DNA of 64,000 nt from an uncultured Prevotellaceae bacterium (lineage in GTDB: Bacteria; Bacteroidota; Bacteroidia; Bacteroidales; Bacteroidaceae). The position numbers were made by a program, and so were the translations under genes. The notes under the pieces are model-generated. The model was not told the origin of the DNA and searched no databases. It saw nothing but the letters and a program-made list of their open reading frames with translations. Shown here piece after piece: positions 35,374 to 43,284 of the stretch. How positions within the stretch are numbered: the stretch's first letter is position 1; each line of letters begins with the position of its first letter. The stretch spans positions 78,538 through 142,537 of the forward strand of contig ONJJ01000003.1 in NCBI GenBank assembly GCA_900318115.1, in the 5' to 3' direction.

Positions 35374-35448
35374 GGTGCCTTGGATGAGTGGCTTAGTCAA
35401 CGGTCTGCAAAACCGTCTACAGCAGTTCGAATCTGCTAGGCACCTCCA
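35374..35448 (+). tRNA. tRNA-Cys (anticodon GCA), CCA encoded
   Basis: The acceptor GGTGCCT pairs with AGGCACC, the anticodon stem-loop is CGGT-CTGCAAA-ACCG with anticodon GCA, and the T-arm is CAGCAGTTCGAATCTGCT. The discriminator base is T, as usual for Cys, followed by an encoded CCA (35446-35448). Confidence 0.95.
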
Positions 35449-35463
35449 CGATTTCAGCATTGA

Positions 35464-35498
35464 GCCTTGCCACATACAGCTTGTGGCGAGGCTTTTTT
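35464..35498 (+). terminator. Terminator after tRNA-Cys
   Basis: The stem GCCTTGCCAC (35464-35473) / GTGGCGAGGC (35483-35492) has one G.T wobble, a 9-nt loop and six T residues. Confidence 0.85.
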
Positions 35499-35604
35499 GT
35501 TTCCTACCAATATGCGCGGCAGTCGCCGCGCCGTGCAAGCCATTGCGGCGCGCCGGACACGTCCGGTACGTCTGCCACCCCAGGTCTTTTACTTACGGCT
35601 CTCC

Positions 35605-35965
35605 AAAGTTTCAAAAAAAAGACGAAGTGGACATATTTATTAATTTATTAATTTTTTGATTCATTTATTTATTGATTTTCTTTCTTCTCTTTCTTTATAA
35701 AAGGGGGTATGGGGGGAATGCTTTCTTTCTCATTCTTTCTTAAAAGGTGTACACGGAGGCGGAAAATGCCCCGCCGCGGTGGGGAAGTTTCAAAAAAAAG
35801 AAGAAGTGGCCATATTATTTATTTATTTTTTTATTTCTTTCTTTATTTATTTTTTTCTTTCTCTCTCTTTCTTTATAAAGGGGTGCAGGGGGAAACCTTT
35901 CTTTCGCTCTCTTTCTTAAAGTCCATCAAACGAGGCCGGAAAATGCCCCGCCGCGAGGGGTGGTC
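35605..35965. repeat. Imperfect tandem duplication of ~180 bp
   Basis: The block beginning AAGTTTCAAAAAAAAGA at 35606 recurs at 35787. Each block runs through an A/T- and pyrimidine-rich middle with CTTTCTTTATAAA and ends in GGAAAATGCCCCGCCGCG (about 35760 and 35938). The copies differ mainly in the A/T-rich centre. Confidence 0.8.
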
Positions 35966-36087
35966 GTTTGCGGAGGGGCGCAGGCTTTAATTTTTCCTTT
36001 TTACTTCATTTTTCTTTTTTATCTTTTAACTAAAGTTTCGCAAGTATGTCAACAGTCAGTAAGGGACCGCCCCGAAGGGGCAATGAG

Positions 36088-36240
36088 ATGTCAGCCCAGG
36101 GCATGGCCCTGGGTAGCAGATTACAGCCATATACGCGCCCTGTAAGGGCAAAAGAATGGTCGTCAGATATAAATCTTTTGCCCTTACAGGGCGAAAATCA
36201 CAATTGTCCGCATACCCAGGGCGATGCCCTGGGCTGACAT
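36088..36240. repeat. Large two-tier inverted repeat (cruciform-capable)
   Basis: Outer arms of 27 bp (36088-36114 and 36214-36240) match at 26 positions and themselves contain the palindrome CCCAGGGC-GCCCTGGG. Inner arms of 20 bp (36136-36155 and 36174-36193, beginning CGCCCTGTAAGGGC) match perfectly around an 18-nt loop. The GCCCAGGG/CCCTGGGC core recurs at 39126-39159. Confidence 0.88.
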
Positions 36241-36305
36241 ATCGCAGCCCTTTCAGGGCGTTATTTACTTGCGAAACTTGAATAATCCTAATTATCGTTA
36301 AATAA

Positions 36306-36337
36306 TTTGATGGAGTCCTATATTATGAGTACCTTTG
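36306..36337 (+). promoter_or_regulatory. Promoter of the GH30-like gene
   Basis: TTTG (36306-36309), a 20-nt spacer, and TACCTTTG (36330-36337): a full Bacteroidetes promoter about 74 nt before the ATG at 36412. Confidence 0.75.
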
Positions 36338-36411
36338 CATAAAGAATTCAAACGAAATACTCCTTTCAATAAACCTCATCTCACTCCGAAACCGCCCACC
36401 CGCTCCCCGTT

Positions 36412-39090
36412 ATGAAATTACATTGCCTCCTTGCCATCGCAGTCATGTTGCCCTTGAGCGTCGCTGCCCAGACTTCCGGTTCCAGCGACCTGCAGCCTAC
36501 TCCTATCTTCCAGAACAGCGTGCCCCTGATCTATCGCATCAGCGACGAAGGGCAGAAGCTGCCCGACATCACCTGGGGACTGGATCAGGCGTGGATCAGC
36601 GAGGGTAATATGCGCCGCGGACTGAACTTCGCCGGCCAGGACCTCATCGATATCGTCCGTCTGAGCTTCCAGCCCAGCCAGAGTATGGAGGAAGGCACTT
36701 TCTCGGCAGATCAGAAGAGAGCGCTCGACGAGCGCATCCGCATTGCCAAATATGCCAAGCACGCCACCATCAACCTCAATTCCGACCCGCAGGACGGCAA
36801 GGCTGTGGACAGCTGGTACCGCACCAACAACGCCACGACCAACGGCAAGCACTGGGCCACGCTCATCGCGCTGACCAAGCAGTATGTGGAGAGCAAGGGA
36901 CTGAAAGTCACCAGCATATCGCCCTTCAACGAACCCGACTACACCAATTGGAACCAAGGCTCGCAGTCGGACTTCCGTGCCACGTGCCAGCAGCTGTGCG
37001 CCCGGGAGGACATGGAGGGAGTGCTCCTCTGCGGAGGCAACACGCTCAATGACGACCAGGCGCTGTCCTGGTACAACTTCAGCAAGGCCTACCTCGACGA
37101 GGGCAACACCCACCAGCTGGCAGGCTCCTTCGATAATTTCGCCAAGTTCTACCAGCAGGTGGTCAAGGACGGCAAGGTAGGCGTCGGCGACGAGCTCCAC
37201 AACACCATGGAGTGCATGGTCGGCTCGGAATATGGACTCACGAAGGGAATCTGGTGGGGAACGTGTGACCACACGCGCAGCCAGTTCATGAAAGCCAGCC
37301 GCGGACGTCGCCTGGGATATGCGGAACATCGAGGCAACTGGACGGCAGCCAGCATCTATCGTCATCCCGACGGTCACGTGCAAGCCTTCGGAGGAACCAG
37401 CGAGCGCCAGGCCGTGGGCACCGCCTATCGCCTGATTGCCACGGACCACGACGTCTTCTACAACGGTCAAGGCCCCACCCGCGAGTACTTCCTCAACCTC
37501 CCCGGCGGCAATGGCTACCAGAAGGGGCAGACCAATGCCGAAACCTGCGTGGATATTCAGGACGGCGAGGATATCATGCCTCCCTTGCCCACCCAACCCA
37601 CCGCCTACAAGTTCGTCAATCGCGCCAGCGGCTACGTGATCGCCATCAACGGCAACACGCTGGCCAGCGGTAGCAATATGACACAGGAACGTCCTGTCAA
37701 CCAAGGGACCATTAGCCGTTCGCAGCAATGGATCGTGCGTCCCATAGGCGAACGCTCGGGCGGCGATTTCAGCTATTACAAGATTATGAACGAGCGCGAT
37801 ACCACCCTGCTCATCGATGTCCGCGACTGGAGTCTGGAAGACCGCGGGGCGCTCATCGGCTTCAAGGGAGGACTGGGTGACAACGAACAGTGGTACTTCG
37901 AGTACGCCGGCGACGAGATCGGCCACAGCGCCCTCTGCATCGAAGTCACTCCCGGCACGGAGAGCCAAATGAAGCTTGCCCGCCGCGCGCTGTGTCAGGG
38001 CGTTGTCGATGGCAACGCACATCAGCAATGGCGACTGCTGCCCGTTGACGTCGTTTATGACAACGTAGCTCCCGCAGCACCGACGGCCCTGACCGCAACC
38101 CCGCTCGCGGCCGCAAACCATCTCACCTGGCAGGCCCCGACCGACACCGATCTCAACCACTATGTCGTGCTGCGCAGCACCGACCAGCAGACCTGGAACA
38201 CCATCCACAACAACGTTCCCTCCACGGAGTACTTCGACAACACTGCCGACCCCGGCACGACCTACTACTACCGTGTCCTCGCCGTGGACCACAGCCAGAA
38301 CCGTTCGGAGTCCAGCAACATCGTCGGTGCAGCTGCCACGGGCGCCGAGGCCCTCATCTGCCATCTGCCGTTCAATGCCACCCTACTGGACGCCAGCGGC
38401 CAAGGCAATCACGCTGCTGAATACGGCACTCGCCAGCTCACCGTAGGTCGTCTGGACAGCGCCCTGGTGCTCAATGGAAGCACCAATTACGTTCAGCTGC
38501 CCGCCACCATCGCCAATTCCCGCGAGCTGACGTTCTGCTGCTGGGTCTACTGGCGCGGAGGTGCCGCTTGGCAACGCCTCTTTGATTTCGGAACAGACAC
38601 GGACCACTACGTGTTCCTCACCCTGAGTTCGGGCAGCACGCCCCGACTCGCCATCAAGGACGGCGGCGCAGAACAGACCCTCTCCCTCAGCTCCGTGGGC
38701 TTCGGCACCAACCGCTGGCGCCACGTAGCCGTGACCTTCGGCGAAAGCGCTATCACGGTGTATTTCGACGGCAAGCAGGTAGCTCGCAGCGCCACGATCA
38801 AGCAGCGTCCCGCCGACTTCCGCCCCGTCTGTAACTTCTTAGGCCGCAGCCAGTTCCCCGCCGACCCCGCGCTGAAGGCAGACCTCGATGATGTGAGGAT
38901 CTACAACTACGCCCTCACGGCAGAGGCCATCCAGCAGCTCATCACGGATGCCGATGGCGTGCATGCCCCCGGCATCATCGAGCCCGCCACCATCTCCACT
39001 CCCCTCTTTGACCTCTCCGGCCAGCGCCACACCATCCCCCTCCGTCCCGGTGTGTATATTCGCAACAACCGCAAGTTCATTGTGAAGTAA
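36412..39090 (+). CDS. Secreted multidomain glycosidase (GH30-like) with lectin, Fn3 and LamG modules
   Basis: This 892-residue protein has a signal peptide ending SVAAQ. The N-terminal domain (about 30-400) reads like a clan GH-A glycoside hydrolase close to GH30: it has SPFNEPDYTNWNQGSQ with the acid/base Glu at 174, and a second candidate Glu in HNTMECMVGSEYGLT on a later strand. A ricin-type beta-trefoil-like region (about 412-545), a fibronectin III module (about 556-645), a LamG/concanavalin-like module (about 650-855, WVYWRGGAAWQRLFDFG) and a short C-terminal tail (RPGVYIRNNRKFIVK) follow. It probably degrades a plant or host polysaccharide outside the cell. No SusC/D genes are adjacent, so it is not in a classical PUL here. 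Confidence 0.78.
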   Translation: MKLHCLLAIAVMLPLSVAAQTSGSSDLQPTPIFQNSVPLIYRISDEGQKLPDITWGLDQAWISEGNMRRGLNFAGQDLIDIVRLSFQPSQSMEEGTFSADQKRALDERIRIAKYAKHATINLNSDPQDGKAVDSWYRTNNATTNGKHWATLIALTKQYVESKGLKVTSISPFNEPDYTNWNQGSQSDFRATCQQLCAREDMEGVLLCGGNTLNDDQALSWYNFSKAYLDEGNTHQLAGSFDNFAKFYQQVVKDGKVGVGDELHNTMECMVGSEYGLTKGIWWGTCDHTRSQFMKASRGRRLGYAEHRGNWTAASIYRHPDGHVQAFGGTSERQAVGTAYRLIATDHDVFYNGQGPTREYFLNLPGGNGYQKGQTNAETCVDIQDGEDIMPPLPTQPTAYKFVNRASGYVIAINGNTLASGSNMTQERPVNQGTISRSQQWIVRPIGERSGGDFSYYKIMNERDTTLLIDVRDWSLEDRGALIGFKGGLGDNEQWYFEYAGDEIGHSALCIEVTPGTESQMKLARRALCQGVVDGNAHQQWRLLPVDVVYDNVAPAAPTALTATPLAAANHLTWQAPTDTDLNHYVVLRSTDQQTWNTIHNNVPSTEYFDNTADPGTTYYYRVLAVDHSQNRSESSNIVGAAATGAEALICHLPFNATLLDASGQGNHAAEYGTRQLTVGRLDSALVLNGSTNYVQLPATIANSRELTFCCWVYWRGGAAWQRLFDFGTDTDHYVFLTLSSGSTPRLAIKDGGAEQTLSLSSVGFGTNRWRHVAVTFGESAITVYFDGKQVARSATIKQRPADFRPVCNFLGRSQFPADPALKADLDDVRIYNYALTAEAIQQLITDADGVHAPGIIEPATISTPLFDLSGQRHTIPLRPGVYIRNNRKFIVK

Positions 39091-39125
39091 CCAGCAGTAT
39101 TGAGCGGCCTGAAAGGCCAACGAAC

Positions 39126-39159
39126 AATCAGCCCAGGGCCACTCGGCCCTGGGCTGATT
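39126..39159. repeat. 15-bp palindromic hairpin related to the 36088 repeat
   Basis: AATCAGCCCAGGGCC (39126-39140) / GGCCCTGGGCTGATT (39145-39159) is a perfect stem with a 4-nt loop, 36 nt after the GH30-like stop. It has no T-tail, so it is a weak terminator candidate at best, and it shares its core with the large inverted repeat upstream of the same gene. Confidence 0.85.
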
Positions 39160-39188
39160 GCTGCTACCCCTGCTTATTTAACCCAGAT

Positions 39189-39263
39189 CGGTCATTAGAC
39201 CATTACGCGCCAACCATTATTCTTTTTTTCATCTGTCTTATCGTTTCTCGGTTACAATGGAAC
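39189..39263. repeat. Dispersed ~76-bp repeat, copy 2
   Basis: Second copy of the segment at 16516-16591, about three-quarters identical with one single-base gap, in the same orientation. The rest of the gap 39091-39450 has no gene. Confidence 0.7.
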
Positions 39264-39354
39264 CCCATTGCGCCCTCAAAAACGACAAGGCATCTGATTA
39301 AAAATAACAACGGTTATCAGTTTAATTTTGGCAAACCCGAACGTGCGGGACATC

Positions 39355-39391
39355 AAATAAAGAGAGGCCGAACTTCGCAGCCCAGCCTCTC
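39355..39391 (-). terminator. Terminator after the 61-residue peptide gene
   Basis: On the minus strand, the stem GAGAGGC / GCCTCTC (39385-39391 with 39362-39368) is followed by TTATTT. It lies 60 nt beyond the stop at 39451. Confidence 0.6.
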
Positions 39392-39450
39392 GGAGAGAAA
39401 AATTTTACTTACTCTATATTGTGATTATAGAGCCACTTGAAGAACCGGAG

Positions 39451-39636
39451 TTACTCTGCACTCCAGTCGTCGTCCCACACGTTGTAGCGGGAACTGGATG
39501 AGGATTCGCCCTTGACATACTGTACACCTACAGAATTCTCTGTAGATGTATCAACGTCAAATTTCGATGCGGCGAAGAGTGTCTCACATCTCACTTCGGT
39601 GATGTGAAGTTGGGGGATGATATATTTCTTTTTCAT
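39451..39636 (-). CDS. Short Prevotella-type peptide (61 aa) of unknown function
   Basis: The 61 residues begin MKKKYIIPQLHITEVRCETL, followed by FAASKFDVD, a Ser-rich stretch and an acidic C-terminus (WDDDWSAE). Many short Bacteroidales genes share this form, MKK-[KT]-YI-x-P followed by an E-rich strand and a conserved L-x-[AC]-[AS]-S, with a variable tail. There is no cleavable signal peptide. The conserved front and variable tail recall precursor peptides, but no maturation enzyme is nearby. It lies 37 nt downstream of the 952-residue secreted protein gene and is probably co-transcribed. Confidence 0.7.
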   Translation of the reverse strand: MKKKYIIPQLHITEVRCETLFAASKFDVDTSTENSVGVQYVKGESSSSSRYNVWDDDWSAE

Positions 39637-39673
39637 TTTCGTACTTGAATTTAAATGTTACTAATGATTGTGT

Positions 39674-42532
39674 TTACTTAATGACCACCTTCTTGCCATT
39701 TACGATGTAAAGTCCGCGGGCAGGTGCATTTACGCGGCGACCGCTTAGGTCATATACCTCGTTGACGTTCTCGTCGCCATTGAGGACGTTTGCGATTGCA
39801 TCAGCATCACCAAAGGTGAAGGTGAAGCCCTTGACAGGAGTTGCAGGAGTTGCAGGCATTTCCATATAAGCCTTGAAGCCACCAAGGGTAGTGCCACTAT
39901 ATTTGTAGATACCCCAATTTTCGCCATTCTTACCAAGGACGAGTGTGGTGGAGTTTTCAGAAACACTCCGTGCAGCTGTGGTACCAGACAATGAAGTTCC
40001 TTCGATAGGATTAGAAGTCGAAAGAATGGGGAAGTCCAGGGTTGTTTCTGCAGAGAAGCCTTCGTACTCGAGGATAACACCCGTATTTGCAGGAACGTAA
40101 TCCACCTTTGTTAATGTCAGAATCGTATTGTTATTAGTCAACGTACCCTTATATGCCTTGACATCAACTGGGAGTGTCAGGTCAACGGGGCTGAAGAAGG
40201 AGGCGAACTGACCCTTGAAGGTAATGGGGAGATTGTCAACAGCTTCTATCGTGAAACTATTCTGTTGCTTAAAATTATCAGAGGCCGTGTTTCTATCTGC
40301 GTTGCCGCTACCTGTTGAATAGAGGTAAACATTTCCTACCGAACCGGAATATGTTGAGTAGATACTATATTGACCGAAGTTTCCACTAACGGCTGCAACT
40401 ATGGAAAATTCTTTGCCATTAGCTCCGTCAGCTTGTGGTTGGTACACCTCCGCATAAGCAAGACCATTACCATAGGCTACCAGTTTCTTATCTTCCCCCC
40501 ATAGATATATTGTGCTTGCATCCGTTGCTTGCGTAAATGTAGCACGACCGCTTGCATTTGCAGCCGTCAGATAGCCTTTAGCACCTTGAGAACTACGAAT
40601 TCTCATAAAGATGGGTCCACTTGTTGGCATATTTAAGTTTAAGCCGGTAATAGCTGTCTCCAATGCAGTTTTATAACTAGTTATCGTAGCAGCTGTTCCA
40701 TAAGCTGACCCATCAATAATTCCATCCGCATTTGAGAGAGCAGTAGCCATTGTACCACCGCTTGTCTCTGTAAACTCACCAATTCTAGTTCCCATGGTGT
40801 AAGAAGAAGCTGTATTGCGAGTCGTTGTTAAATCGGCAATCAAAGAAGTAAAATCATCTGGTTCAAAATAACTCACTTTTGTTCCGCTATGTGAGATCCA
40901 AGTTCCAAGATATTGCAATCCGCTAGTTGTTCCACTACTATTTAATGATAGATAAAGTGGAGTTGAACCATTATTGTCCAATGTTGTCGGCAAGCACCAT
41001 TGGTTATTAGATGCATAGGTAAAGGCTGTACCTGTACTTGACAAAGAGACAGTAGGACTTGCTTCAATTTTCGTATCATGTTTTTTCGCCGTAGAAGTAC
41101 TTGTCACATAAGTTCCCGTTTTAGCATTTTTAATAGTGAACGTGAAAGCTCCGTTGGTGCATGAGGGAATAATAGCCCACTCATATTTCTCTATTTCGCC
41201 GCTTTGATTGGTCGGTGCATTTTGATATTGCGCATTTACAACAGTAGCATCGGATGATTCAGCATACCAATAGAAGTTTTTTGATTGATAACTTCCGATA
41301 TACGTGTAGTTTGTTTTACTATTCGATGATATTTTAAATGGGAATGTAATATTTGCAGTAAAAGTCTTGGTGGAAATATTCCATACAGGATTGCTCAATG
41401 TATAGCCATTACACCCAGTAAATGATGGATTTACGCCGAGGGTCCCCGTAAAAGTTCCACTATATGTAGCTCCATTTTCGTCTGTAAGTGTGTAGTTGAG
41501 AGTTTCTGAAGAAGCTGAAGATAGAGCCATATATTCTTCATTGGATATAGCCGTAAGAATCCATTGTGATGGGTCTGTACTATATTTCCATTTTGTCACC
41601 CAAGTTGTGTAAGTATTATTATAGTGCAAAGCCTCATCATTACTATTCGTTGTGGTTTTCGCGAAATAAACCTTATTATCTGTCGTTTTTGCGTAATTGC
41701 CAATATAAAAGGCCGTTGCATCAGCCGTCGTAGAATAGGTCAAAGGAGGATTGGCTGGTGCTCCAGCATATTTGTTGCTCGTAACACCTTTTAAATAATA
41801 TTTACCATCACCTGCATACTCAACTTCCATGATAGCATCTGCTGTCAAACTTGTAGTTTTCAGAGAAACATTACTTTCCCCGACTGTCATGTAATTACCT
41901 CTTAAATTGTTGTTGACAGCATAGAACTTCTTGCCTTCGGCTGAAGAGTATATGGTTCCCAAAATCTCTTCCTGCTGAGAGCTTGTCATCACACTCCCTT
42001 TTATCATGGTGGTAGCCTGATCGATATCAGAAGTACTATATAAAGCAGGTATTGTTCTTAGTTCAAGAAGCTTAACGTACACGTTAGCTTCAATAATGAT
42101 AAAGGTTGTACTCGCATGATCTATCGCCTTATCACAAAAACAAGGTTTACCTTCAGCATATTCATCACTTCCAAAATAACCTGGGTTCCCGGAAGTATTC
42201 TGGTAGAGTTTATATCCATTGGCAACACCTTCAACTTCACTAATAGTCCATACAGTTGATTGGCTGGTCCTTACAAAAGCATGCCAAGTTTCTGCCGATA
42301 TTTTGTTGGTACCGTCGCTAACAACATATCCGTCACCACTTTCAGTAAAATAGATAAGGCTCCATGCATCACTTAAAGTAGCATTTGTATTCAAGGCATT
42401 CATGTTGACATATTTGCCTGATTGGCGCTGAATCATAAGATAAGGCGTATCGGCCTTGAAAGATACCGTTGCCCACGCTCCGCTAGCACCCAGTGTCAGC
42501 AGAGCCGTCATTAAAAGTAGTAGTTTTCTCAT
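39674..42532 (-). CDS. Very large secreted protein (952 aa), A+T-rich, unknown function
   Basis: This 952-residue protein has a signal peptide (MRKLLLLMTALLTLGASGAWA) and is almost entirely Thr/Ser/Asn/Tyr-rich beta-strand sequence. Near the N-terminus it has a beta-trefoil-like beginning (YLMIQRQSGKYVNMNA) repeated weakly further on (KFYAVNNNLRGNYMTVGESN). The C-terminus has the tail YDLSGRRVNAPARGLYIVNG-KKVVIK-type found on many secreted Prevotella proteins. There is no catalytic motif. The middle is visibly richer in A+T than neighbouring genes, suggesting recent transfer or relaxed codon choice. An adhesin or glycan-binding surface protein is the most plausible reading, but that is inference. 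Confidence 0.75.
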   Translation of the reverse strand: MRKLLLLMTALLTLGASGAWATVSFKADTPYLMIQRQSGKYVNMNALNTNATLSDAWSLIYFTESGDGYVVSDGTNKISAETWHAFVRTSQSTVWTISEVEGVANGYKLYQNTSGNPGYFGSDEYAEGKPCFCDKAIDHASTTFIIIEANVYVKLLELRTIPALYSTSDIDQATTMIKGSVMTSSQQEEILGTIYSSAEGKKFYAVNNNLRGNYMTVGESNVSLKTTSLTADAIMEVEYAGDGKYYLKGVTSNKYAGAPANPPLTYSTTADATAFYIGNYAKTTDNKVYFAKTTTNSNDEALHYNNTYTTWVTKWKYSTDPSQWILTAISNEEYMALSSASSETLNYTLTDENGATYSGTFTGTLGVNPSFTGCNGYTLSNPVWNISTKTFTANITFPFKISSNSKTNYTYIGSYQSKNFYWYAESSDATVVNAQYQNAPTNQSGEIEKYEWAIIPSCTNGAFTFTIKNAKTGTYVTSTSTAKKHDTKIEASPTVSLSSTGTAFTYASNNQWCLPTTLDNNGSTPLYLSLNSSGTTSGLQYLGTWISHSGTKVSYFEPDDFTSLIADLTTTRNTASSYTMGTRIGEFTETSGGTMATALSNADGIIDGSAYGTAATITSYKTALETAITGLNLNMPTSGPIFMRIRSSQGAKGYLTAANASGRATFTQATDASTIYLWGEDKKLVAYGNGLAYAEVYQPQADGANGKEFSIVAAVSGNFGQYSIYSTYSGSVGNVYLYSTGSGNADRNTASDNFKQQNSFTIEAVDNLPITFKGQFASFFSPVDLTLPVDVKAYKGTLTNNNTILTLTKVDYVPANTGVILEYEGFSAETTLDFPILSTSNPIEGTSLSGTTAARSVSENSTTLVLGKNGENWGIYKYSGTTLGGFKAYMEMPATPATPVKGFTFTFGDADAIANVLNGDENVNEVYDLSGRRVNAPARGLYIVNGKKVVIK

Positions 42533-42585
42533 AAGTTTGTTAGTTTTTGTAGTTAATAATGGTTAGTCCTTATTTCAATTCAATG

Positions 42586-42780
42586 GTCGGTCGGCACTAA
42601 CCTTTGCCCGAGGGCAGTCCAGAGGTATGGACACAGAAAAAGCGCAGACCTGCCATATTCTCGGTCAGGCCTACCACAGCCTCTATACATTTATGGAGAA
42701 GTCTACGCTTTGCGCAGCTTCAATAATGTATAGTTATTGCTCGCTAAATCTCTTTTCGAGGTGGTAGTTCGACCGAGAAA
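42586..42780 (-). ncRNA. Highly structured leader or small RNA upstream of the 952-aa protein
   Basis: Read on the minus strand, nested stems are visible: TTCTCGGTC with GACCGAGAA, then CTACCAC with GTGGTAG, then CTATACATT with AATGTATAG, and at the tip GAAG-CTGCGC-AAA-GCGTAG-A-CTTC. The tip has a G.T wobble that only pairs on the minus strand, supporting that direction. An alternative pairing AAAGCGTAGAC / GTCTGCGCTTT followed by TTTCTG would act as a terminator. Smaller hairpins follow (GTCC-8 nt-GGAC; TGCCC-TC-GGGCA). No promoter box was found. It could be an attenuator-type 5' leader or a separate RNA; no match to a named family is claimed. Confidence 0.5.
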
Positions 42781-42785
42781 TTGAG

Positions 42786-42830
42786 CAAAAAAGATGGTGT
42801 GCCGCTCCTCTTTCGAGGATTAGCACGGGG
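42786..42830 (-). terminator. Terminator after hepT
   Basis: On the minus strand, outer GTGC/GCAC and inner TCCTC-GAAA-GAGGA (GNRA tetraloop) stems are followed by ATCTTTTTT (plus-strand A-run 42787-42792). It lies about 55 nt beyond the hepT stop. Confidence 0.75.
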
Positions 42831-42882
42831 TTTTGTTGTGGCAGTTCATCCGTTTAGGGATTTGTCTGCCAGGTTGAAATAG

Positions 42883-43284
42883 CTATGTCATTGGCCTTGT
42901 TTCTAAGTATTTAATGAAAAAACGTGTAGCTTCTAACAATGGTTGTAAATCATCGTTGACGACTTCTGATATAATATCAATGTCTATGTCGAAATAGCCA
43001 TGGGCAATCCTGTTTCTCAGCCCGAATACTTGATGCCAGGGAATCTCAGGCCTAAGGGATAAGAGTTGTCCGTCTGTCGTCTTGTCTATCTTCCTGAAAC
43101 CTTCTCCTATAGCCATGATGGCCATACAGTTGCCAGCAAGGTCTTGCACTCCACCGGGTGACTTTAGCAAGTCATTCATGTCTGTGATTCCATGATTCCA
43201 TTGCATCAGGTTTTCGATGGTTTCTTCTATCTGATGCAAGGTGTCCAATATGACCTCAAGCTTGTCCGAAGATATCGATTCCAT
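42883..43284 (-). CDS. hepT: HepT-like toxin (DUF86) of a type VII toxin-antitoxin pair
   Basis: This 133-residue all-helical HEPN-family protein has the ribonuclease motif Rx4-6HxY seen as R90, H95 and Y97 in LRNRIAHGYFDI. HepT is the toxin partner of MntA nucleotidyltransferases; MntA adds AMP residues to a Tyr near the HEPN motif, which Y97 fits, and so neutralises it. The start overlaps the end of the MntA-like gene by 29 nt, so the two are translationally coupled in the usual antitoxin-first order. It is followed by a terminator. It may serve in plasmid/island maintenance or phage defence. Confidence 0.88.
   Translation of the reverse strand: MESISSDKLEVILDTLHQIEETIENLMQWNHGITDMNDLLKSPGGVQDLAGNCMAIMAIGEGFRKIDKTTDGQLLSLRPEIPWHQVFGLRNRIAHGYFDIDIDIISEVVNDDLQPLLEATRFFIKYLETRPMT

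Larger units (their letters stand above)
35499..36305. other. Long non-coding repeat-rich region
   Basis: About 900 nt between tRNA-Cys and the GH30-like gene carry no convincing gene. Two features dominate: an imperfect tandem duplication (35605-35965) and a large inverted repeat (36088-36240), both listed separately. The ORFs here are low-complexity (poly Phe/Ser/Leu) or run through the inverted repeat. Confidence 0.65.

Noticed and set aside
35374-36240. Integrated element at tRNA-Cys
   Set aside because: No integrase, no duplicated tRNA end and no phage genes were found; only repeats remain.
36418-38364. 648-residue minus-strand ORF opposite the GH30-like gene
   Set aside because: Shadow of a coding strand with a clear signal peptide and modules; no promoter or motif of its own.
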